64,000 nt of DNA, taken from NCBI GenBank assembly GCA_024742495.1, contig JANSYJ010000010.1, positions 1 to 64,000 of the forward strand. Direction: 5' to 3'. Under the pieces are notes generated by a model. That model was not told the origin of the DNA and ran no database searches. It saw only the letters and a program-made list of their open reading frames with translations. The stretch's first letter is position 1; each line of letters opens with the position of its first letter. The position numbers were made by a program, and so were the translations under genes. This stretch comes from Bacteroidota bacterium (GTDB lineage: Bacteria; Bacteroidota; Bacteroidia; Flavobacteriales; Schleiferiaceae). Of this stretch, positions 52,707 to 60,876 are shown one piece after another.

Positions 52707-54101
52707 TATTATATGAAATTCCTTCTGCTGGCATCTGTAATTCTAACAAATAGCGCTTGCTCCATCAATGCTGATTCGCCTAATCTGCTTGTAAGTGATG
52801 CAGCTTCTCAAACCATTTTAATTCAAGGAGTTGACATATTTAGTGGGCGGGATAGTGTTATAATTCGGCATAAAGATGTTCTTATTGCCAATGGCTTTAT
52901 TAAATCGATTAAGGATAGGATAGAGGCTCGTTCAGACTATACTCTAATTAAAGGAAAAGGAAAAACATTAATGCCGGGCCTTATAGATTCTCATGTACAT
53001 TTATCGGGCAGCGGTGCTGTGCCTTGGGATAATCAGAAGGCCAACATTCATTATAATTTGCAAGCTTATTTATACGCTGGAATCACCACTATATATGACT
53101 TAGGCGGATTAGCAGGCGATTTAGAGAAAATTGCTAATAAGCTTGAAAATCAAGAATTGATTGGACCTTCGGTTTTTCATACTCACATTCCTATTACCGT
53201 TAAAAACAGTCACCCAATACCCTTAACCGAAGTGATGCTTTTTTGGCCTTTAAAAAATATGGTCAATAGTATTTCACCTACAATCGATAAACCCTCGGAA
53301 GCCGCAAAGTTGATTGAAAAATATGTAGGGAAAAACACCGATTATGTGAAGGTGATATGTGATCAAATCCCTCCTGGATCTCCCCAAATGACCTTTGAGC
53401 AATTAGAGGCCTTGGTGCAGGAGGCTCATAAAGTCCATCAAAAAGTTATCGTGCATATTGGTAGTCCAGAAAATGCTATTACCGCCATTAAAGCTGGCGC
53501 TGATGTATTAGCGCATGGCGTTTGGAGAGGTAAACTAAGTCTCGATCAGGCACAATTTATTGCTAATTCTAAGGTGCCGATCATTTATACTATTTCAGGT
53601 TTTAAGAATGTTGCAGAAATCCATCACGGTGAATTTGAGCCTAATGATTTAGACAAAAAATTAGTACCAAAAAAGGTTCTGGACCCCGTAACCGGTGCCA
53701 AAGGAATGGATGTTCATTGTCAAGAAGTAATGCATGAATTTTTTGAAGATGTTGCAGCACACAGCACCTATTGGGAGCACAATTTCAAGTTATTGTATCA
53801 AATGGGCGCGCCTATACTGGTTGGTACCGATAGCAATTTACCAGGTACCTATGCTGGCTCAACCTATTTCCAGGAATTGACAGAATTAAAAAATTACGGA
53901 ATGTCCAATTTTGATATCCTCTACGGAGCAACCTATGGCAATGCTGTATTGTTTTTGGACAAACCCAACTTTGGTTCCGTCGAAGAAAATCAAAAAGCCG
54001 ACTTACTCTTACTTAAAGGAAACCCTATAGAAAACCTTGAAATACTCAGAGACCCTCAATATATTTTTAAGTCGGGAAGGATAGTTAAACGACTAAAATA
54101 A
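52701..54101 (+). CDS. Amidohydrolase family lipoprotein
   Basis: 466 residues. Signal with lipobox (MKFLLLASVILTNSAC; the ATG at 52713 is an alternative start) followed by a metal-dependent amidohydrolase of the imidazolonepropionase/prolidase-like group: ILIQGVDIFSGRDSVIIRHKDVLIANGFI, metal site LMPGLIDSHVHLSGSG, KVIVHIGSPENAITAIKAGADVLAHGVW and ILVGTDSNLPGTYAGSTYFQEL. It probably hydrolyses a cyclic amide, ester or dipeptide in the periplasm. The substrate may be the ligand of the divergent TetR regulator, whose operators overlap this start. Confidence 0.87.
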   Translation: MNYYMKFLLLASVILTNSACSINADSPNLLVSDAASQTILIQGVDIFSGRDSVIIRHKDVLIANGFIKSIKDRIEARSDYTLIKGKGKTLMPGLIDSHVHLSGSGAVPWDNQKANIHYNLQAYLYAGITTIYDLGGLAGDLEKIANKLENQELIGPSVFHTHIPITVKNSHPIPLTEVMLFWPLKNMVNSISPTIDKPSEAAKLIEKYVGKNTDYVKVICDQIPPGSPQMTFEQLEALVQEAHKVHQKVIVHIGSPENAITAIKAGADVLAHGVWRGKLSLDQAQFIANSKVPIIYTISGFKNVAEIHHGEFEPNDLDKKLVPKKVLDPVTGAKGMDVHCQEVMHEFFEDVAAHSTYWEHNFKLLYQMGAPILVGTDSNLPGTYAGSTYFQELTELKNYGMSNFDILYGATYGNAVLFLDKPNFGSVEENQKADLLLLKGNPIENLEILRDPQYIFKSGRIVKRLK

Positions 54102-54364
54102 AGGGGGGCAGCAGTTCTGGCTTATCCTTAAAGCCTTCTTTACAATTAAAGTCTTTGGAGTTAATTACCTGTTTTACAGATTTGCATTTTCTTTTCAATT
54201 CAAACAAAATTGGCCTGATTGACCTAAACGTGGGAGCTTTTCCCGAATCAGTTTTGGCTGTTTCGTATAATCTGCGATCAAGGACTAAATTTTTCCAAAA
54301 GGAATCTGACACTTGCCCTTTAACGATCATCCTCTAAAAACCTTTGGTTTTGCGTCTCTTTATC
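54102..54364. other. Gene-free intergenic stretch
   Basis: Short opposing frames (54085-54330 minus, 54155-54337 plus) overlap each other, lack family features and do not sit next to promoters. No repeat or hairpin was seen. Confidence 0.5.
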
Positions 54365-54372
54365 TAAATTCG
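54365..54372 (+). promoter_or_regulatory. Candidate -7 promoter element of the lipocalin-like lipoprotein
   Basis: TAAATTCG, TAnnTTCG type, 31 bases before the ATG at 54404. Confidence 0.4.
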
Positions 54373-54403
54373 TGGCTCTGATTCACTCTAAATCAAAAAG
54401 AAG

Positions 54404-54904
54404 ATGAAAAAATTTACGTTCATTTTATGCTGTTTTGCCCTAATAAGTTTCGGATTATTCTCCTGCTCCAATAGTGCAGAAAAGGAGGCCGCTATCACCA
54501 ATGAAACTAGCGAAGAAAGTGGGGGAGAAGCAGCTGCTGGCGATTTAGCTGAAACGCCAATTGAAGAGCCAGCTGAAGAGATTGCTGAATCGGAAAATTT
54601 CGAAGAGGAATCGTCTTTAGGGGCCTTTAAAGGACTAGTAGGAGAATGGACGGTAGATGCCGAAACAGCTGGAATACGAATGGATATAAGCTTTGGCGCT
54701 GATGGAACCTACAAGCAAAGTATGGGTACTTCCAAGAGTAATGGGACTTGGGAAATAGTTGACGATCAACATCTCATTATTGTAACCCAAAACACCAAAG
54801 GTCAAAAATGGAGAGTTTCTGAGCTCAACGAAACCGGCGTAAACATCTGCTGGAACCCAGACTCGGAAAAGCCCAAAACCATTCCCTTTACGCGGGTGAA
54901 ATAG
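54404..54904 (+). CDS. Lipocalin-like lipoprotein
   Basis: 166 residues. Lipoprotein signal (FILCCFALISFGLFSC), then a strongly acidic linker (about 25-72, Glu- and Ala-rich), then a small beta-barrel-type domain: FKGLVGEWTVDAETAGIRMDISFGADGTYKQSMGTSKSNGTWEI. This resembles lipocalin-like DUF domains of Bacteroidota. Membrane-attached, ligand unknown. A terminator starts about 20 bp after the stop. Confidence 0.7.
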   Translation: MKKFTFILCCFALISFGLFSCSNSAEKEAAITNETSEESGGEAAAGDLAETPIEEPAEEIAESENFEEESSLGAFKGLVGEWTVDAETAGIRMDISFGADGTYKQSMGTSKSNGTWEIVDDQHLIIVTQNTKGQKWRVSELNETGVNICWNPDSEKPKTIPFTRVK

Positions 54905-54923
54905 GGTTTAAGGAAATTGAAGG

Positions 54924-54946
54924 AGGGAGATGACTCCCTTCTTTTT
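54924..54946 (+). terminator. Intrinsic terminator of the lipoprotein gene
   Basis: AGGGAG and CTCCCT arms around ATGA, followed by TTCTTTTT. Confidence 0.75.
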
Positions 54947-54974
54947 CTAAACTTCACATTTAGACTTAAAAACA

Positions 54975-55006
54975 TAAAAAAAGCCTCACGAAATTGTGAG
55001 GCTTTT
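54975..55006 (-). terminator. Intrinsic terminator of tRNA-Phe
   Basis: Perfect 11-bp arms AAAAGCCTCAC (54979-54989) and GTGAGGCTTTT (54996-55006). Read on the minus strand they end in a T7 run, directly after the tRNA CCA end. Confidence 0.88.
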
Positions 55007-55007
55007 G

Positions 55008-55083
55008 TGGTGGTGCCAGCTGGAATCGAACCAGCGACACAAGGATTTTCAGTCCTTTGCTCTACCAACTGAGCTATGGCACC
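55008..55083 (-). tRNA. tRNA-Phe (GAA anticodon)
   Basis: 76 nt with an encoded CCA. The acceptor arms are GGTGCCA and TGGCACC, the D-arm AGCTC..GAGC, the anticodon arm AAGGA-CTGAAAA-TCCTT with anticodon GAA, and the T-arm GCTGG-TTCGATT-CCAGC. Discriminator base A. It is transcribed leftwards from a TAAATTTG promoter at 55158-55151, with a leader of about 60 nt containing an AACCGC/GCGGTT hairpin. Confidence 0.97.
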
Positions 55084-55150
55084 TTTTTATAGAACCGCTT
55101 GCCGGCGGTTTTGCTAATTGTGGAACTTAATTCCTTTCCTTAGCGGGGCG

Positions 55151-55158
55151 CAAATTTA
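55151..55158 (-). promoter_or_regulatory. Candidate promoter of tRNA-Phe
   Basis: TAAATTTG on the minus strand with a TTG -33 box at 55179-55177, 18 bases apart. Confidence 0.6.
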
Positions 55159-55166
55159 AAACTTTT

Positions 55167-55174
55167 TACATTCG
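55167..55174 (+). promoter_or_regulatory. Candidate -7 promoter element of coaX and the envelope operon
   Basis: TACATTCG, TAnnTTCG type, 33 bases before the ATG at 55208. It lies inside the spacer of the divergent tRNA-Phe promoter. Confidence 0.4.
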
Positions 55175-55207
55175 TGCAAAACATTTTCAAGCCCATTGGA
55201 AAATAAA

Positions 55208-55948
55208 ATGTCAAAAGCAGAGCTACATATCATCATCGATGCAGGCAATACCCGCATCAAAGTGGCTCAATACCAGAAACAAAGCTGCCAAGAACTGCAG
55301 ACCTTTGAAGAGCAAAAAGAATTTGAAAAATATTTAATTAGCCTTCCTTCTACAGCGCCTTGCATTGCATCTAACACTGGTTCTTGGGATTTGGAGTTCC
55401 TTAAAAACCATTTTTTAAGCTTTCTTGCCCTTAATGCACACACCGCTTTACCCTTCCATATTAGCTATCATACCCCACTTACTTTGGGTAACGATCGCAG
55501 AGCATTGGCGGCAGCAGCCTTTCGGAGCTTTCCCAAAGAGAATGTTCTGATATTAGATTTAGGAACTTGCCTTACCGCAGATTTTATTGATAGCCAAGGA
55601 AATTATCATGGAGGAGCAATAAGTCCGGGCTTGAAAATGCGCTTTAAAGCCCTAAATCATTTTACCGCGGGCTTGCCGAAATTAGATTGGTCTGGCATTC
55701 ATTGGCCAGATTTAGTTGGCAATAGCACCGAGAATAGCATTTTAAGCGGCGTAATTCGTGGATATGAAGCAGAAATTTCCGCCTGGATAGCACAATATCA
55801 AAGCACTTTTAGCGATATCCGCACAGTTATTACAGGTGGCGACGCATCTTTGTTGCTGCGCTGGATGAAAAATGACATATTTGCACCTTCAAATTTTTTG
55901 CTGAACGGCCTTGATTACATACTTGAGTACCACCTCAATCAGAAATAA
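55208..55948 (+). CDS. coaX: Type III pantothenate kinase
   Basis: A 246-residue ASKHA-fold enzyme that phosphorylates pantothenate, the first step of CoA synthesis. IIIDAGNTRIKVAQY (phosphate loop 1), HTPLTLGNDRRALAAAAF, ILDLGTCLTADFID, YHGGAISPGLKMRFKAL and VITGGDASLLLRWM are present. The ATG at 55208 (MSKAELHIIIDAGN) is preferred to a TTG four codons upstream. It is the first gene of a six-gene run; the 3' end overlaps the outer-membrane protein gene. Confidence 0.95.
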   Translation: MSKAELHIIIDAGNTRIKVAQYQKQSCQELQTFEEQKEFEKYLISLPSTAPCIASNTGSWDLEFLKNHFLSFLALNAHTALPFHISYHTPLTLGNDRRALAAAAFRSFPKENVLILDLGTCLTADFIDSQGNYHGGAISPGLKMRFKALNHFTAGLPKLDWSGIHWPDLVGNSTENSILSGVIRGYEAEISAWIAQYQSTFSDIRTVITGGDASLLLRWMKNDIFAPSNFLLNGLDYILEYHLNQK

Positions 55949-57254
55949 CAGATTAGCATTATTGCTCCTTCTAATTGGAAGTAGTAGCATCTTTGCACAA
56001 ACGAATTCGGTTTCACCATATTCACGCTTCGGCTTTGGTGATTTATACCATGGTTTAAATCCACGCTATATGGGCATGGGCGGAGCTAGCTTAGCTACCC
56101 CCGATGGACTAAACATAAACTTTGGCAATCCAGCTTCTTATACCAATCTTAAACTCACCACCTTCGACGTTGGTTTTGAGTTCAGCCTCATCAATCAACA
56201 ACAAGAAAGTCCGGCCGTAAATATTGATAACAATAGTTCGGGCATGCGCAACCTCTCCATAGGGGTGCCGCTAACTTCATGGTGGGGTTCCGCTATTAGC
56301 CTACAACCTTATAGCTTTAAAGGATACCAAATCAATAGCACACGCTTTTTACCAAGCGATTCCACCGTTTCAATTACCGACCAGTTTTCGGGTGAAGGTG
56401 GACTCAACTCAGTAGTTTGGGGCCATTCTTTTAAAGTGGCCGAGGGTTTAAGCTTAGGCTTTAATCTGAATTACCTCTTCGGATCCTTAAGAGAAAGCAC
56501 CATTGTAAATTTTGACAATTTCAATTTCCTCGATACACGTTCGGATCGCGAAAGTCAAATTAATGGTTGGTTCCTTAATTATGGCCTGCAATACCGATAC
56601 GACCTACCCAAGAATAGATTTATAAGCACCGCCCTTCGTTTTCAAAATTCGTCGGGATTAAGCAGCGACGATCTTAGTTACGATTACACTATAGATGGTA
56701 ATTTAAGTCGCGATACCCTCATCGGCGGCAGCAGCTCGGAGGGCAGCTATACCTTACCTTCTGAATTAGCTTTTGGCTTAAGCTATGGTAAGTACGATCA
56801 AAAAAATTATCAAGCGGCTTGGGCGCTAAACTTTGACTATGAGGCTTATAATGGCTCAGAGTTTCGATCTTCAAATGGCGGAGCGCTTTTAAATGATGGT
56901 TATAAATTGGAGTTGGGTGGCTTTATTACTCCACGCTATTCCTTTGAAAGTTTAAGCAGAGGAACGGGCTTCTTTAACAATGTAGAATACCGCTTAGGTG
57001 GCTTTTACGAAAAGACTCCGCTAAGCCTCTCTGGACAGGACCTCTATAATTATGGCATCACTTTTGGATTAGGACTGCCGATCAAGCCGAGAAACCTAGC
57101 TCCAGGAGAAACTAAATTTAGTACCGTTAACATAGGTGTAATGGCTGGTCAAAGAGGAACCCTCGCAAACAATTTGATTCGTGAACAGTATATAAGTTTT
57201 TACCTTTCTGTTACGTTTAATGACAAGTGGTTCATTGATTATAAATACCGATAA
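55911..57254 (+). CDS. Outer-membrane beta-barrel protein (FadL/PorV-like)
   Basis: 447 residues. Signal peptide (LALLLLLIGSSSIFAQT) followed by NSVSPYSRFGFGDLYHGLNPRYMGMGGASLATPDGLNINFGNPASY, the common opening of FadL-like barrels of Bacteroidota. About 14 amphipathic strands follow, ending in FYLSVTFNDKWFIDYKYR with a C-terminal aromatic pattern. The transport substrate is unknown. No ATG exists before the signal peptide; the TTG at 55911 (or 55923) is the start, nested 26-38 bp inside coaX. Confidence 0.8.
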   Translation: MITYLSTTSIRNNRLALLLLLIGSSSIFAQTNSVSPYSRFGFGDLYHGLNPRYMGMGGASLATPDGLNINFGNPASYTNLKLTTFDVGFEFSLINQQQESPAVNIDNNSSGMRNLSIGVPLTSWWGSAISLQPYSFKGYQINSTRFLPSDSTVSITDQFSGEGGLNSVVWGHSFKVAEGLSLGFNLNYLFGSLRESTIVNFDNFNFLDTRSDRESQINGWFLNYGLQYRYDLPKNRFISTALRFQNSSGLSSDDLSYDYTIDGNLSRDTLIGGSSSEGSYTLPSELAFGLSYGKYDQKNYQAAWALNFDYEAYNGSEFRSSNGGALLNDGYKLELGGFITPRYSFESLSRGTGFFNNVEYRLGGFYEKTPLSLSGQDLYNYGITFGLGLPIKPRNLAPGETKFSTVNIGVMAGQRGTLANNLIREQYISFYLSVTFNDKWFIDYKYR

Positions 57255-57267
57255 AAAACAACCCAAA

Positions 57268-58686
57268 ATGAAAGCAACTCTCTACACCCTGGTATTCGTA
57301 TTTGGATTGGGTGGATTGCTCAAAGCCCAAGATTATGGTGAGGACAGTATCAGCTGTCGCGAGAATCTATACATCTATTACGAACTAGCCAAAAAGAAAC
57401 AATACGTAGAAGCCTACGAATCATGGCAAAAGGTTTACGATATGTGTCCTGCATCAAGCAAGAACAACTTTATCTACGGACCTTATATCGTAAAAGCAAA
57501 AATTAAGGAAGCCCAGAAAGCCAAGGATACTGCCGCCGAATCGAAGTTTAAAAACCTTTTGGTGGAAGTTTACGACAAGCGCAATGAGTATTACCCTGGT
57601 CGTGAGGCCGATGTAGCTGCCCGTAAAGCTTTAGATGTATTCCAATATTTTAAAGGTGAAAACAAAAAAGCCTATGACCTTTTTGTTAAGGCCCTTGAAA
57701 TTGGAGGACAAGAACAATCTGCAGCCTTCTATAACTATTACTTCGTAACTGCCGCACGTCTCTTTAATGAGAAAGAATTCAGCATAGAGGAAGTGTTCAA
57801 CGCTTACAATGTGGTGAATGAAGGTATCGAGGTTAACAACAATGCCTTAAACGTTACCATAGCCGAATTAGTAATCAAGCGTGACACTAACGGGATTGCT
57901 TTAGATGACAAGGAACTGAAAAGTTTAGCCAAAGCGGAACGCGAATTAGATCGTTACACCAAAGTAGAATCCAATATTGGAAAGATCTTAGGTCCGATTG
58001 CTACTTGTGAAAAGCTAACGCTCATCTATAATGAGGAGTCTTTCGCCGCAAATTCTTCCGATACCTTATGGTTAAAGCGCGCAGCTAAAATGCTGACCAA
58101 AGAGCGTCGTAATGAGGAAGGAGAATACGAGGACTGTACCGACAATCCAATCTTCTTTAATATCTCCGAAGCACTTTATCGCTTAGAGCCATCAGCCCCA
58201 GCTGCACGTGCTATGTTTATTATGGCCTACCGTGGAAATGATTACAGCAAAGCGACTCAGTATATAAAAGAGGCTATTAGCTATGAGTTAGATCCAATTA
58301 AGCGTTCTAATGATTATATCAAATTGTCTCAAGTTTATCTTAAACTTGGAAGCTTGGCCTCTGCAAAGAGAGCGGCTATAAATGCGGCTAATGCCAACAA
58401 AGGAAGTGGCGATGCTTATGTGCTTCTTGCGCAAATTTATGCTGCTGCCGATGGAACTTGTGGCGCCAATGTATTTGAGAAGAAAGCGGTTTACTGGGCT
58501 GCGATCGATAAGTTAAATTATGCCAAGTCGGTAGATCCAGGATTGGCGAGTAAAGCAAATCGTTTAATTGCGGCTTATAAAAAGCAATTACCAAACAAGA
58601 GTGTAATCTTCCAATTAGGTCATGTGGAAGGAGAGAAGTACACCATTGGATGTTGGATTAATGAAACAGTTACTGTTGCTTATTAA
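57268..58686 (+). CDS. Secreted tetratricopeptide repeat protein
   Basis: 472 residues from the ATG at 57268, the frame extending 16 codons earlier into the OMP gene. Signal peptide (about 1-20, LGGLLKAQD), then helical repeats: SWQKVYDMCPASSKNNFIYGPYIVKAKI, AFYNYYFVTAARLF, and a TPR pair near 350-400 (RSNDYIKLSQVYLKLGSLASAKRAAINAANANKGSGDAYVLLAQIYA). Periplasmic. Its position between an outer-membrane barrel and LptC suggests an envelope-assembly role. The TAA overlaps the next ATG (TAATG). Confidence 0.82.
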   Translation: MKATLYTLVFVFGLGGLLKAQDYGEDSISCRENLYIYYELAKKKQYVEAYESWQKVYDMCPASSKNNFIYGPYIVKAKIKEAQKAKDTAAESKFKNLLVEVYDKRNEYYPGREADVAARKALDVFQYFKGENKKAYDLFVKALEIGGQEQSAAFYNYYFVTAARLFNEKEFSIEEVFNAYNVVNEGIEVNNNALNVTIAELVIKRDTNGIALDDKELKSLAKAERELDRYTKVESNIGKILGPIATCEKLTLIYNEESFAANSSDTLWLKRAAKMLTKERRNEEGEYEDCTDNPIFFNISEALYRLEPSAPAARAMFIMAYRGNDYSKATQYIKEAISYELDPIKRSNDYIKLSQVYLKLGSLASAKRAAINAANANKGSGDAYVLLAQIYAAADGTCGANVFEKKAVYWAAIDKLNYAKSVDPGLASKANRLIAAYKKQLPNKSVIFQLGHVEGEKYTIGCWINETVTVAY

Positions 58687-59252
58687 TGCTTCAAGGAATT
58701 AAAAATAATAAAGGCATCGTCGCGCTAGTGGCGATGCTTTTTTTGTTTTCATCTTGCGAGAATGAGGTGAAGGAAGTGCGCAAGCTTGCCCGAGAGGAGC
58801 GCATTCCTATGGAAATACAGAAGGACTTTGTACTGGAATATTCCGATAGTACCTTTAAGCGGATGGAATTAACCGCGCCCTTGGCGGAGAGTTATCCTCA
58901 ACTAGATCAGCCACAAAGGGAGTTTAGAGAAGGAATATTTGTTCGCTTCCTCGATAATTTAGGGCAGGAAAACAGTCACCTTAAAGCAGAATATGCCTTG
59001 CAGTTGATCGATAAGGATTTATGGGAAGCTCGAGGCAATGTCATTGTGGTAAATCAGAAAGGGGAAACCCTCAATACGGAAAAGCTCTTTTGGAATTCCC
59101 GTAAAGAAATCATCTACAGTGATGAATTTGTGAAATTAACCACCCCTACGCAGATTATAGAAGGGGAGGGTTTTCAAGCAGATCAAGGCTTTACTGAATA
59201 CGAAATCAATCAAGTTTCTGGAATAATAAATATCGAAGAGGATGCTTCTTAA
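58686..59252 (+). CDS. lptC: LPS export ABC transporter periplasmic protein LptC
   Basis: 188 residues with a lipobox-like signal (LVAMLFLFSSCEN), so in this lineage it is probably a lipoprotein. The OstA/LptA-like fold is visible as a ladder of strands: FVLEYSDSTFKRMELTAPLAESY, GIFVRFLDNLGQENSHLKAEYALQL, DLWEARGNVIVVNQKGETLNTEKLFWNSRKEIIYSDEFVKLTTPTQIIEGEGF. It carries LPS from LptBFG to LptA. Coupled to the TPR gene (TAATG) and overlapping the next gene by 11 bp. Confidence 0.9.
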   Translation: MLQGIKNNKGIVALVAMLFLFSSCENEVKEVRKLAREERIPMEIQKDFVLEYSDSTFKRMELTAPLAESYPQLDQPQREFREGIFVRFLDNLGQENSHLKAEYALQLIDKDLWEARGNVIVVNQKGETLNTEKLFWNSRKEIIYSDEFVKLTTPTQIIEGEGFQADQGFTEYEINQVSGIINIEEDAS

Positions 59253-59478
59253 AATGCTAAAATTTGTGGAGTATGTATGGGTAGGAATGGGATTCCTATG
59301 TGCCTATCAACTCTTTATGCAGTGGAATACCGAAGGGAATATGCGGTATATCTTTGCTGCCGGGATCGCAGTTTCTATCTTTATGTTCTTCTTTCGGCGA
59401 TATACCCGAAAACGCTACGAGCAAATACAAGCCGAAAAAGAAGCGAAGGCCAAAGAGCCGGTAGAGACCTCAAAATAA
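59242..59478 (+). CDS. Small two-helix membrane protein
   Basis: 78 residues: a short basic start, two membrane helices (about 8-26 and 34-51), then a charged tail (RRYTRKRYEQIQAEKEAKAKEP). It overlaps lptC by 11 bp and precedes the CNNM gene by 6 bp. A second ATG at 59254 would also work. Family unknown to me; the position suggests an accessory of LPS export or of the downstream transporter. Confidence 0.7.
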   Translation: MLLKMLKFVEYVWVGMGFLCAYQLFMQWNTEGNMRYIFAAGIAVSIFMFFFRRYTRKRYEQIQAEKEAKAKEPVETSK

Positions 59479-59484
59479 AGCCCA

Positions 59485-60738
59485 TTGGAACTGGCCATCA
59501 TTATTATTAGTACCATTCTTGCTTCCGCCTATTTTTCTGGAATCGAGATCGCTTTTATTTCCTCTAACCGATTCCATATCGAGCTAGAGCAACAAAAAGG
59601 TACTTTCATTTACCGTATCGTTGGTTATTTGGTAAACTACCCTTCGCGCTTTATTGCCGCTATGCTGGTAGGGAATAATATCGCGCTGGTGGTTTATGGC
59701 TTTTATATGCCAGAAGTCTTAAATCCCTTTTTACCCCTAGATAACCCCTATCTACTGCTGCTACTGCAAACCATCCTCAGTACGATTCTGATTTTGATTT
59801 TTGCAGAGTTTTTACCCAAAGCGATTTTTAGCACCAATGCCAACAGACTATTGGAGTTTTTCGCTTTACCGAGTGGATTCTTTTACTTCCTATTTGCGCC
59901 TATCGTGTGGTTAATGATTGGCATCAGCAATTTCGTAATGAAATACGTGATGGGTATGGAGGAGGAGGAAGGTCAAAAGGCTTTTAATAAGGTGGACCTT
60001 GAAAACTACATTAGCGAAAGAACTGAAGCCAGCGATGATCGGGAAGAAGTAGATCACGAAATTCAAATTTTCAGGAATGCCCTGGACTTTAGTGAGCGTA
60101 AAGCCCGCGAGTTCATGGTACCTCGCACGGAAATAGTGGCCATGGATTTAGAGGATGGCATTGAAAAATTGAGCCAAGAGTTTATCGAGAGCAAACTCTC
60201 CAAAATAATGATATACAAGGGTTCGGTGGATAATATCATCGGCTATGTGCACTCTTTCGAGCTTTTTAAAAAGCCAGCCAATATTAGATCCATTTTACGT
60301 CCGGTTTCCTTTTTACCAGAAAGCATGCCTGCTCATGAAACCCTAAACCTCTTAATGCGCGAGCGCCGCAGCATTGCCGTGGTGCTAGATGAGTTTGGCG
60401 GAACTTCAGGATTAGTTACCGTTGAAGACGTGGTGGAGGAGATTTTTGGTGAGATATCGGATGAGCATGACACTGAGGATCTGCTGGAGCAGAAAGTGAA
60501 GAAAGGTGAATTTCTGTTTTCGGCTCGACAAGAAATTGACTACCTCAATGAAAAATATGGCTTGGATTTACCAGAAGAAGAAGGCTATAATTCCTTAGGA
60601 GGTCTCATTATCAATCACCTCGAATCTATTCCTGAAAAAGGAGAGGAGCTGCGCTTACCAGGTTACCACCTAATTATGGAGGCGGTGAGCAATAGCAAAA
60701 TTGAGATTGTTAGACTGCGCAGCACGGAGGAGGACTAA
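59485..60738 (+). CDS. Hemolysin family protein (CNNM/CorC-type transporter)
   Basis: 417 residues. A CNNM transmembrane domain (about 1-190; three helices, with ILIFAEFLPKAIF), a CBS-domain pair (about 205-320; MVPRTEIVAMDLEDG, AVVLDEFGGTSGLVTVEDVVEEIFGEISDEHD) and a C-terminal CorC_HlyC domain (about 335-412). Relatives export Mg2+ or Co2+; in gliding Bacteroidota, GldE belongs to this family. The start is a TTG at 59485, directly before the first membrane helix (ELAIIIISTILASAYFSGIE). Last gene of the coaX operon. Confidence 0.9.
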   Translation: MELAIIIISTILASAYFSGIEIAFISSNRFHIELEQQKGTFIYRIVGYLVNYPSRFIAAMLVGNNIALVVYGFYMPEVLNPFLPLDNPYLLLLLQTILSTILILIFAEFLPKAIFSTNANRLLEFFALPSGFFYFLFAPIVWLMIGISNFVMKYVMGMEEEEGQKAFNKVDLENYISERTEASDDREEVDHEIQIFRNALDFSERKAREFMVPRTEIVAMDLEDGIEKLSQEFIESKLSKIMIYKGSVDNIIGYVHSFELFKKPANIRSILRPVSFLPESMPAHETLNLLMRERRSIAVVLDEFGGTSGLVTVEDVVEEIFGEISDEHDTEDLLEQKVKKGEFLFSARQEIDYLNEKYGLDLPEEEGYNSLGGLIINHLESIPEKGEELRLPGYHLIMEAVSNSKIEIVRLRSTEED

Positions 60739-60876
60739 ATTCCATCTGCAGTTATTTTTGCTTTCCAATCGACATTCTTGCCCTAAGCTGCTTTAAACAT
60801 TCTCGCCTAAAGCGGAGTTTTTTTCATAATGTATCTTTAGCTTCTAAAGATCCCCCATCCGATCAAAATTACATTT

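Noticed and set aside
54085-54337. Two opposing short frames between the amidohydrolase and the lipoprotein
   Set aside because: They overlap each other, lack promoters and recognisable sequence, and are best seen as chance frames.
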